From Hymenoscyphus infarciens (Eukaryota > Ascomycota > Leotiomycetes > Helotiales > Helotiaceae), in contig LLCB01000603.1 in assembly GCA_001414345.1 (NCBI GenBank), positions 1-17,897 on the forward strand: a DNA stretch of 17,897 bases, read 5' to 3'. The notes under the pieces were generated by a model. It was given only the letters and a program-made list of their open reading frames with translations. It searched no databases and had not been told where the DNA came from. Position numbers and translations under genes: made by a program. Position 1 is the first letter of the stretch, and the number at the start of each line of letters is the position of its first letter. Positions 10,985-17,897 of this stretch are shown here, in pieces.

Positions 10985-11054
10985 ACTAGATTTATTTTAC
11001 TAGATTTGTTTTACTAGATTTATTTTACTAGATTTATTTTATTAGATTTGTTTT
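10985..11054 (+). repeat. 14-bp tandem repeat, five units
   Basis: Five contiguous units of ACTAGATTT(A/G)TTTT start at 10985, 10999, 11013, 11027 and 11041. The fifth has ATTAG instead of ACTAG, a C-to-T change. The period is not a multiple of three, unlike the other minisatellites inside the decayed genes, so it is probably non-coding. Confidence 0.93.
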
Positions 11055-11274
11055 ACTTATTTACTTTTACTATTTACTTTTAATTTACTTAACTCTTAGC
11101 TATATAACCTAGGAGAAATATTTTATAGAAGATTAAGAGGAAGGGATTACTAGTAAAGACTAGCTTTATAGCTTCTAGAAGAGGCTTAATATATATTTAT
11201 AAGTATAGAGGAGTTTATAAGTATAGTAGAGTTTAATAGGTTTCGGTTTTTACTCTAGGGTTACTTTTCTTATA

Positions 11275-11577
11275 TACTAGATAGTAAATAATTAAAATTT
11301 ATAATACTATTTAATTTAAAATTTCTTAATACTTCTTTATTTAATATATTTAATATTAAACTGTTTATAGCGATTTTAAGACTTAATTACTAGAGAAATA
11401 TACTTAATATATATATAGATTTAAAGTCTCTTATAAGTCTATTAAACATTATCTTTTTAAAGAACTTAATCTCTTTCTATAGTACTATTTATTTCTCCTT
11501 AGTCTAGTTAAGGTCTTAGAAGATATATAATAAGTCTTAATATCTAAGCTTATTTAAGATTATTTATAAGAGTTAGT
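11275..11577. other. Spacer left of the Harbinger insertion, nothing recognised
   Basis: About 300 bp of AT-rich sequence between the end of the plus-strand decayed gene and the TTA duplication at 11578. No repeat or convincing frame was seen. Confidence 0.4.
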
Positions 11578-11580
11578 TTA
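11578..11580. repeat. TTA target-site duplication, left copy
   Basis: TTA immediately precedes the element end at 11581. TWA is the known target preference of PIF/Harbinger elements, and the matching TTA lies at 14365-14367. Confidence 0.75.
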
Positions 11581-11592
11581 AAGCCTATTTAG
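11581..11592 (+). repeat. Left terminal inverted repeat of the Harbinger element
   Basis: AAGCCTATTTAG, matching the reverse complement of the right end at 11 of 12 positions. Beyond these 12 bases the two ends share only short motifs such as TTCG and AAATC, so the inverted repeat is short or eroded. Confidence 0.75.
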
Positions 11593-11599
11593 TTCGAAT

Positions 11600-11705
11600 T
11601 TTAAACTCTTAATTTATTCGTTAAATCAAGCTAGTATAAGCTATATTTTATTTACTTATAAATTAAACTAATATTTCTAAATCGAATTCTTATACTATTT
11701 AGTAA
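11600..11705. repeat. Left subterminal motif cluster
   Basis: Contains TTCGAATTTT (11593), TTATTCGTTAAATCAAG (about 11623), TATAAATTAAAC (about 11657) and AAATCGAATT (about 11680). The AAATC/TTCG type of motif recurs inside the right end (14134-14345). Such subterminal repeats can be binding sites for the transposase or its Myb-like partner; that role is inferred. Confidence 0.4.
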
Positions 11706-11859
11706 CTATATAGTAAATTACTTACTAAAAAGAATTCTCTAAAAATATATTAGTATATATATAATACTATTATAACTTTTTAAAACTTACTCTAGAAAGT
11801 ACTATAATACTATTAAAATAATATATATAACCTACGAAGTAGACTAATAACGAGGTCTC

Positions 11860-12850
11860 TCTTTTACTTATATATATATAAGAGAAGAAGGATTAAGAAG
11901 GATTCTCTAAAGATAATCTTAAAAAGTAAGTATAAAGAGCTAATATTATACTAAAGTTTCTTAATATATTAAAGACTAGAGAGATATATAAATTAAAGTA
12001 GATTTATACTAAGAAGGATTATTATTAAGTTAAATTTCTATAGTAATTATTAGAAGCTAGATAGAATAAAGAGAGATAGATTATTACTTTATCTAATAAT
12101 AAATAAGATAAGATTATAGAGATAAGTATACTCTTAAAGTTTAAGAAGTTATTACTAACTTCTACTCTTCTAGTAATATTCTAAGAAGCTTAAGTAGTAT
12201 AAGACTTCTTTTCTCTAGTTTACTACTTACTTCTAATATATAAGTAATATTATTATTTCTAATAAGTTTATATTCTATAGTAGTTAAGATATACTTAAGA
12301 AGGTTAATAGATTATTAAAGAGTCTAGAAGATAATAGTTATATTAATTCTATCTTATATAGTAAGTCTTAATCTTAATAATAAGAGAGTAATAGAAGTAA
12401 TAAGAAGGCTAAGAAGGAAGGTATTAAAACTTATACTTAGAAGCGCTATTATAAATTAGAAGAGGTTACTTAATATAGTATAATAAAGAAGAGAAAGAAG
12501 ATATTAGATATTAGATTAATAAAGAGTATCTTAAAAGAGTTTTAAGTACTTAGTTTAGCTTTAAAGGATCTAATTATCTTTAAGAGTAAGAAGAAGGATA
12601 TTAGTAATACTATTATTAGTTAAGAGAAAGTATAAGCCTAGAAGAAGGATTAACTCTTATATAAGAGTAAGATATATCTCTTTAAATACCTTAAAAATAA
12701 TTTAATCTTAAAAAGAGAGAATAGTTAGACGACTTTATAGCTTCTTAGTCTTCTAAAAATAAAAAACTATATAATAACTTCTAACGTTTAGTATAGTAGT
12801 ATAGAGAAAGTAGAGTTTCTAATAGAAGTATTATAGAAGTTTATTTTATA
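11860..12850 (+). pseudogene. Decayed second gene of the Harbinger element (possible Myb/SANT-type partner)
   Basis: The plus strand is coding-like between the left subterminal region and the end of the transposase, convergent with it. From about 12300 to 12850 frame 3 is best: few stops and a Lys/Glu/Leu-rich product (KKAKKEGIKTYT near 12410, then KKRKKILDIRLIKSILKEF near 12490). Between 11860 and 12300 frames 2 and 3 both look plausible, so the N-terminal part may contain an indel or intron. PIF/Harbinger elements normally encode, beside the transposase, a DNA-binding partner with a Myb/SANT-like trihelix domain. Position and basic composition suit that role, but I could not see the conserved tryptophans, which RIP would turn into stops. 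The identification rests on context. Confidence 0.45.
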
Positions 12851-14035
12851 GCTACTATATAAATAATATACTATTCTCTTACTTCTTATACTCTTCTTCT
12901 CTTATAATAATTATTTTATATTTATTATATAATAGAATCTCTTCTTAAATTAGCTCTTTCTTTCTCTACTTCTATAATATAATATACTTTTTAAATATTC
13001 TTATCTTCCTTTTTCTCTCTTTTATATTCTATATCTTTAATATTCTTAAGCTTAAATTTAGTAATATCTACTAGAATATTATAAAGAACTACTAGTATAG
13101 AAATAATAGTAGCTTAAGCTTATATATAGAATTATTAAAAGATATAAAGAATCTTAAACTAATTCTTAAAGTTATTAAAGATATACTCTATATAATTATA
13201 TAACTTTAAATAGTAAAGATTAAAGAGCTCTTCTTTACTTTATAAGCTTTTATTACTCTTTTTAAATTCCTAGAGTTAATAGTAAGTATTTTAATATAGT
13301 AAAAGATATATATTATAGCTTAGAAATATAATATCTCTAAGTACGTATTTTCCTAGTAGTATAACTACTACTCTATCTCTTCTTACCTCTATTTAAAGTA
13401 TACTATCTAATGTTAATTTTATCTATTTAGAAAGTACTATTAATAATTATATATTAATACTATAAGAGATAAGAACGTTATATAAGAGGTATTATAATTA
13501 ATTCTAAAAGCTAGTTTATATACTCTCTAGTAGTAATACTAGTATATAAGTACTATTAATAGTACTAATATAATGTCTAAAGTAAGACTAAAAGAAACTT
13601 CCTTTATAAGTAATCTTCTCTATTATAAGCGTACTTTTAGTTATATTATTTATATATTACTTATAGAAACTTAGCTTTAGAAAGTATCTTAGTACTTTAT
13701 AATAAGTATACTAAATTAACTCTAAAGATTATTAGAATCTCTTAGCTAACTTTTATATAAGTAGGTTAGTAATTATAGTATAAAGGAAGATTATAAGCTA
13801 CTCTTTAGTATTTATATTATAAGTAGACGCTAGGTTTAACTTCTTTATTAATATTCTTTATAGATAGTAAAACCTCTTTTTTAATATACTAATATTATCT
13901 TTTAATTATTTTAGTTATTCTAATAGTAATTTTACTATCTATTCCTTCTTATAAAGCTTTAAAGTATACTAAGGCCTTTTAATAAAGTTATTCTTAAAAT
14001 AGAAAGCTACTAATATAGCTACTATTACGCTTATA
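12847..14035 (-). pseudogene. PIF/Harbinger transposase (DDE_Tnp_4 type), RIP-killed
   Basis: A DNA cut-and-paste transposase of about 395 codons, within the 350-400 usual for the family, readable in one minus-strand phase throughout. The N-terminal part resembles the family's helix-turn-helix region: FYYL (about 13890), then EQLIIFLYTI-like (Gln read through a stop) and a segment matching the LAERFQRS-type motif (about 13740). The catalytic core follows: GAIDGTHI-like motif with the first Asp codon at 13555-13557 (now AAT, Asn); a motif matching the family's RNRKG block (about 13490); GKYVLRD with the second Asp at 13333-13335 intact; KEELFNL followed by NVIERIFG-like motif with Glu at 13186-13188 intact. 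Spacing is 74 codons D-D and 49 codons D-E, typical of this superfamily. The end carries ERANLRRD (12960-12937). Numerous TAA/TAG replace Gln and Trp. The start codon is eroded; 14035 is approximate. Confidence 0.9.
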
Positions 14036-14133
14036 ACTATAATATATCTATAATTAAGAATAGTATAGTATTACTATACTAAATAAGAGAGTATATTATA
14101 GTATTATTAGTATTATATATAGATATAAATAAA

Positions 14134-14345
14134 TTAAAGGTTCGATTTATAAATATACTTCTAGAGATATATTTATAAATTAAGCTTTTTTATATAGAAG
14201 GTTTATAAATATAGTATTAAGGCTTAATTTAAGTAATTCGCTTTATAAATAAAGGCTTTTTACTAAATAGATTTATAACTTAAAAGTAGATTTATAAATT
14301 AAATTAATTTAATTTAACTTTTATATAGAGATTTACGAATCAAGA
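14134..14345. repeat. Right subterminal motif cluster
   Basis: About seven TTTATAA(A/C)-type motifs at irregular 25-45 bp spacing, two with TTCG alongside (GGTTCGATTTATAAAT at 14133, AATTCGCTTTATAAAT near 14237), ending with GATTTACGAATC at 14331-14342. They look like decayed copies of a short TTCG/TTTGTGAAT-like element, facing the similar cluster inside the left end. Confidence 0.5.
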
Positions 14346-14352
14346 GCGTAAT

Positions 14353-14364
14353 CTAAATAGGCTC
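14353..14364 (-). repeat. Right terminal inverted repeat of the Harbinger element
   Basis: CTAAATAGGCTC on the plus strand, the inverted partner of 11581-11592 with one G/A difference at the outermost base. Confidence 0.75.
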
Positions 14365-14367
14365 TTA
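14365..14367. repeat. TTA target-site duplication, right copy
   Basis: TTA directly follows the element end, pairing with 11578-11580. Confidence 0.75.
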
Positions 14368-14701
14368 AGAAAAGAGGTATTAATTCAATTCTAGACTAAA
14401 CATAAGGTTAGGTTAATTAAGTAAATTATATTTAAAGGCTTATCTTAATTCTAAAGCTAGAATCCTCTAACCTTTTTTACTAAATACTACTTTATTATAA
14501 ATAAAGAGAAATCTATATATATTAACTCTAAGGTCTTCTAAAAACACTATTAGTAACCTAAGTAAGTATAATACTATTTAAGAAGAGAAACGTATATATA
14601 TATATTTAATAAAAGAGAAGACCTAAGTAGATATAACCCTAATTAAAAGAGAAACTATATATATAGTCCTTATTTAAGAAACTAAAGCCTTACTACCTAA
14701 G
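14368..14701. other. Stretch without a recognised gene
   Basis: About 330 bp right of the Harbinger element. The only structure noted is an 8-bp inverted repeat, AAGGTTAG near 14404 and CTAACCTT near 14468. It may hold the upstream region of the decayed frame starting near 14702. Confidence 0.4.
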
Positions 14702-15880
14702 TTATTATAATAGTTAAATTAAAAGAGAAAAGAGATATTTAGCTTAATCTTCTATATTAGAATCTTTAATCTTAATAACAATTTAAAGAGCTAAGATAGT
14801 ATCTAGACCTAGGGTTTAGATTCTCTTTATAAAAGATAATAACAGTTCTATATTCTTCTACTAGTACTTCCTCTTAAAACCTTAGATTTCTTACTTAGTA
14901 GATATAATTATATTAGTAATACTTTACTTATTCTTATTATAGAAGGTTTTAAGCTATTAAAATTAGTATAAACTTCTTATAAAAGATAAAACAATCTTAC
15001 TATAACTTAAACTATTTTAATCTGTTTTTTTTAGAGTTATTCCTTATAAGCTTTAGCTACTATTATAAGTAGATTCTTTTCTTTTTTAATTTTATATAAT
15101 AAAGTTACTAGTATCTTCTATTTATGTACTTATACTTATAGCTTCTTTAAGGAATTATAGAGAATATTAAACTTAGCTTAAGACTTAACTAGGATTTTAT
15201 TACATAGAAAGTACTAGAAGCGAAGAGATCCTTTAATATAGAAAAAACGTTTATTAGAGGCTATATCGTTAGCACTATTAAAACTTATATTATAGAATTC
15301 TTTAGACTTACTTAGCTTAGTAAGAAGCTCTTAAAAGAGTAGATTATAAATTAGTTATAGATTAGTTATTACTACTAGAATTAGATAATTAGGTTTTAAG
15401 TAAATATACTATAACACTTACTATTAAGCCTAAGCAAAGGTAAAAAGCTAGGAGGTTAAAGTTATAATTAGAAAAGGCTAAGTTACTAATATATACGATA
15501 ATAGAGCTGTCAATGTCTAGTTAGAGTTATAAAGGCGAAGGTTAGTAGAGAGTAGTAGAGGTTAATAGAGAGTAGCGATAGAGAATAGGAGATATAATAG
15601 AGAGTAAGAGATAGAGAGTAATAATAGAGAGTACTAGATATAATAGAGAGTAGTAATAGAGAGTACTAGATATAATAGAGTATAGTAGATAAAAGGGTGT
15701 AGTAGATACAATAGAGAGTGGTAGATATGTTAAAGAGGTAATAGCTCTAGTTTAAGTATAGTATAAGGAAGAGATTAAAGGTATAAAGGAGTATAAGTTA
15801 TAGGTTATAGAAGTATAGAGCTAGGTAGAGAAATATAAGAGAGTGTAAAGCTATAGTATTAGAGTAAATACTAAAGTAAG
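14702..15880 (+). pseudogene. Decayed plus-strand gene with Arg-rich repetitive tail, family unknown
   Basis: Frame 2 is coding-like from about 14702 to at least 15540 and plausibly to about 15880. The first half is Leu/Ile/Phe-rich (for example FYILLLVLPLK at about 14840), suggesting a folded or membrane-associated part. The second half is Leu/Arg/Lys-rich, with LLEAISLALLKLIL at about 15252-15293 and SYRLVITTRIR at about 15356-15388. It then runs into a purine-rich repetitive tail that would encode Arg/Asn/Glu/Tyr-rich residues. Stops are of the RIP type. No motif allows a family assignment. It lies between the Harbinger element and another plus-strand frame that begins about 20 bp downstream in a different phase; the two may be exons of one gene. 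Confidence 0.5.
15536..15735 (+). repeat. Purine-rich minisatellite
   Basis: Irregular tandem of GTAGAGAGT-, AATAGAGAGT- and AGTACTAGATATAAT-type blocks, almost all purines plus T on the plus strand. AGAGAGTACTAGATATAATA occurs near 15626 and again near 15658, a local period of about 32 bp. Units are too irregular for a clean consensus. It continues the frame of the decayed gene upstream, so it may once have coded a low-complexity Arg/Glu-rich tail. Confidence 0.7.
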
Positions 15881-15900
15881 TAACTATAATATTTATAAAA

Positions 15901-16464
15901 GCTTAATACTATTATTATATTCTATTAGTTCTAATAACTCTAAATAATATAAGTTTATACGTTTAACCTAAGAAGTAATAGAGACTTACTAATAGATTCC
16001 CTACTATAAGCCCTTTTATATTTAAGCTTCTTTTTTTAAAAATATAATCTTATCTTTTCTTCTTATAACTATTTATCCTTTCTTACCTCCTTTTCTACTC
16101 TAGTTTACTTTAAAGTAGAAAAGTTAAAAGAGTTTTACTAATTTCTTAGATAGCGTTGTTTATTTTAACTAAGTTATAATTAATATACTTAAGTTTCTTA
16201 TTCTTATAGCCTTTTAGAGTAAAGATCTTTTTACTTTTTAGATTTAGCTTAAATATTTATAGTAGATAATATAGCTTAAGCGTCCTTTTATATTCTTAAT
16301 ATAATACTAGTAGTAGTAAGTTTTCCTTAGGTAATAATATTCTTAATAATTTAATTTACTTTATTATCTTTAGGGTTTAATAAGGTAATAGTTATAAGAG
16401 AGTAAGTAATAAGTTAGATAGAAGTAGATACTATTATACTACTCTATTATTTTATAGATCTTGA
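15901..16464 (+). pseudogene. Decayed plus-strand frame, about 188 codons, family unknown
   Basis: Frame 1 is coding-like from about 15901 to a TGA at 16462-16464, which may be an original stop since TGA is rare here. The product is Leu/Phe/Ser-rich, with alternating hydrophobic runs (FKLLFLK at 16021, ALFIL at 16156) and a more polar end (SSSKFSLGNNILNNLIYF at about 16312-16365, then RVSNKLDRSRYYYTTLLFY). The many Leu/Phe/Ser codons may partly be former Pro codons (CCN to CTN, TCN or TTN), so a Pro/Ser-rich protein is as likely as a membrane one. It may be the last exon of the upstream frame. Confidence 0.4.
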
Positions 16465-17143
16465 AAATTGTATTTTATTAATCTTAATAACTTTAGATAG
16501 GGTATATTAACTAGTAAAAGAGGTAATAATCTATTATAATTAAATAGAAGGTAAGGGAACCTATAAGAGAGAAATTTTCGATAGACCTAGAGGGTTTTAA
16601 TTAGAATAAATATTAAGAGAATTATAATTAAGAAGAGAGTAAATAGAGCTAGGGGTAGGAAAAGCGTGATTTAAATAGAGGATTAGAGAATTAAGAGGTT
16701 ATAAGAGTTAGTATAAAATGCTTAAAAAATACTAGTAATATTGTTTAAACTGATAAAGAAGAAGGTAGTGCCTGTTTTACTGGTTTTTATAGTAGTATTT
16801 AAGACGATGTTAAATTTAGGACTAGGTAAGATAACTTAGTAGCTGAATATATAGTATTCTAAAGAATGGTTTTAAAACCTAGTCTCTACTATTAGTAAGA
16901 CTAGATAATTGTAGGAAGTCTAACTAGAACTAGAGGATTAAGTACTTTTTATTATAATTAGAATACTAGAAAAATGAATTATAAGAGATAACTTATTAAA
17001 GTAGTAGGTTATAATTAAACTTATTATATAGTAGATAAGGGATGATTAAAGATTATTTTATATAGAGAAATAATAGGAGGTTAGATTATAATACGTGATT
17101 TGATATTTAAGAAAGAATATTTTAAGGTATATATAAATAATAA
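16465..17143. other. Gene-poor stretch with strand-biased mutation
   Basis: No convincing frame on either strand. The plus strand is purine-rich. From 16621 to 17120 there are about fifteen TG dinucleotides but no CA. It directly abuts the right satellite array. Confidence 0.6.
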
Positions 17144-17897
17144 AGATAGTACTAGTTTCTATATATAGACTTATTTACTTATATATATAAAAGTCTATAT
17201 AATAGGTTAAGCTATCTAGACATATTTATTAGTATATATAAAAGTCTTTATAATAAGTCTAGATATCTAGACTTATTAAGATAAAAGTCTTTATAAGAGG
17301 TCTAGATATCTATATATATTTATTTAAAAGTCTTTATAATATATCTAGATATCTAGACATATTTATTAGTATATAAAAAAGTCTTTATAATAGGTCTAGA
17401 TATCTAGACTTATTTATATAAAAGTCTTTATAATAGGTCTAGATATCTAGACATATTTATTAGTATATAAAAAAGTCTTTATAATAGGTCTAGATATCTA
17501 GACTTATTTATATAAAAGTCTTTAAAATAGGTCTAGATATCTAGACTTATTTATTAGTATATATAAAAATCTTTTTAATAGGTCTAGATATATAGACTTA
17601 TTTACTACTATATATAAGAGTCTTTAAAATAGGTCTAGATATCTAGACTTATTTATTAGTATATATAAAAGTCTTTAAAATAGGTCTAGATATCTAGACA
17701 TATTTATTAGTATATAAAAGAGTCTTTATAATAGGTCTAGATATCTAGACTTATTTACTTATATATAAAAAAGTCTTTATAATAGGTCTAGATATCTAGA
17801 CTTATTTATATAAAAGTCTTTATAATAGGTCTAGATATCTAGACATATTTATTAGTATATAAAAAAGTCTTTATAATAGGTCTAGATATCTAGACTT
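17144..17897. repeat. Right tandem array, 51/43-bp palindromic satellite (well preserved)
   Basis: About fifteen head-to-tail units, each with core GTCTAGATATCTAGAC, then TTATTTATTAGTATATATAA and AAGTCTTTATAATAG. The first two or three units (to about 17250) are degenerate. From 17257 on, cores are nearly all perfect, starting at 17394, 17437, 17488, 17531, 17582, 17633, 17684, 17735, 17786, 17829 and 17880. Spacings are 43, 51, 43, 51, 51, 51, 51, 51, 43 and 51 bp; the 43-bp form lacks an 8-bp piece of the TTATTAGTATA part. Orientation is inverted relative to the array at 1-205. The array runs to the window edge and probably beyond. Confidence 0.97.

Larger units (their letters stand above)
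9841..11274 (+). pseudogene. Decayed plus-strand gene, about 450 codons, family unknown
   Basis: Frame 1 is coding-like from at least 9880, possibly 9721, to about 11270, with RIP-type TAA/TAG only. In order: a Lys/Thr-rich start; a Pro-containing 17-residue repeat (10051-10190); a Ser/Leu/Asn-rich section; and a well-conserved-looking folded section (about 10440-10940) with aromatic and Leu-rich helices, for example YFKTRGFIAKYITFLNN near 10530, then Lys/Gln-rich helices. A 14-bp repeat at 10985-11054 totals 70 bp, which is not a multiple of three, yet coding-like content appears in the same frame after it (about 11100-11270). Either the array lies within an intron or the C-terminus ends before it. 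It diverges from the long minus-strand gene. No family recognised. Confidence 0.55.
11581..14364 (-). mobile_element. PIF/Harbinger DNA transposon, RIP-inactivated, about 2.8 kb
   Basis: The ends AAGCCTATTTAG (11581-11592) and, reverse-complemented, GAGCCTATTTAG (14353-14364) match at 11 of 12 positions. The single difference is a G/A transition, as RIP would produce. Both sides carry TTA. PIF/Tourist-type elements typically begin with a GGG/GGC-rich start followed by a TTTG-like stretch and use a 3-bp TWA target, so the ends fit the superfamily once G-to-A decay is allowed for. Inside are a minus-strand DDE transposase (about 12847-14035) and a convergent plus-strand second frame (about 11860-12850), the normal two-gene architecture. 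AT-rich subterminal zones with repeated short motifs lie just inside both ends. Strand is given as that of the transposase. The element is dead: its transposase is full of stops and has lost the first catalytic Asp. Confidence 0.85.

Noticed and set aside
11571..11592. Alternative Harbinger left boundary one base further in, with TAA as the duplicated target
   Set aside because: The right end is followed by TTA, not TAA, so the 11581 boundary with TTA on both sides is more consistent.
1..17897. Short ATG-initiated open frames and the AT-rich palindromes throughout as genes or promoters
   Set aside because: The composition produces many chance TATA-like and palindromic strings; nothing set individual ones apart except the satellite core.
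17144..17897. CRISPR-like array
   Set aside because: Spacers between palindromes are themselves repeated copies rather than unique sequences, and the window is eukaryotic.
1..17897. Telomeric repeats at either end
   Set aside because: No TTAGGG-type arrays occur; the ends are the 51-bp satellite.

Overview
The window is eukaryotic and almost certainly from a filamentous ascomycete. It is extremely AT-rich, and CpA and TpG are nearly absent while TpA is everywhere. That is the footprint of repeat-induced point mutation (RIP), or a very similar C-to-T process. There is no intact gene, tRNA, rRNA or CRISPR array. Long reading frames keep amino-acid-like codon content over hundreds of codons but are peppered with TAA and TAG, which are what CAA, CAG and TGG become under RIP. 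I therefore annotate dead genes, with their frame continuity as the main evidence.

Layout. Positions 1-205 hold a decayed tandem array of 51-bp units built round a 16-bp perfect palindrome. Positions 17144-17897 hold a fresher array of the same unit in the opposite orientation, so the interior is bracketed by inverted satellite arrays. From left to right the interior has: a plus-strand decayed gene or two-part gene (about 843-3963); a very long minus-strand decayed gene (4264 to about 9270) in two phases; a divergent spacer (9271-9840); a plus-strand decayed gene (about 9841-11274); a complete but dead PIF/Harbinger transposon (11581-14364); two more plus-strand decayed frames (about 14702-15880 and 15901-16464); and a gene-poor stretch (16465-17143) with strongly strand-biased TG/CA loss.

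The firmest identification is the PIF/Harbinger element. It has a TTA duplication on both sides, 12-bp ends matching at 11 of 12 positions, and a minus-strand DDE_Tnp_4-type transposase. The DDE triad lies in one frame with spacing of 74 and 49 codons; the first Asp is now Asn. A convergent second frame matches the usual two-gene layout of the superfamily. The other large frames could not be assigned to a family. Together with the inverted flanking arrays they may be the remains of one large multi-gene mobile element into which the Harbinger element inserted, but that is inference.
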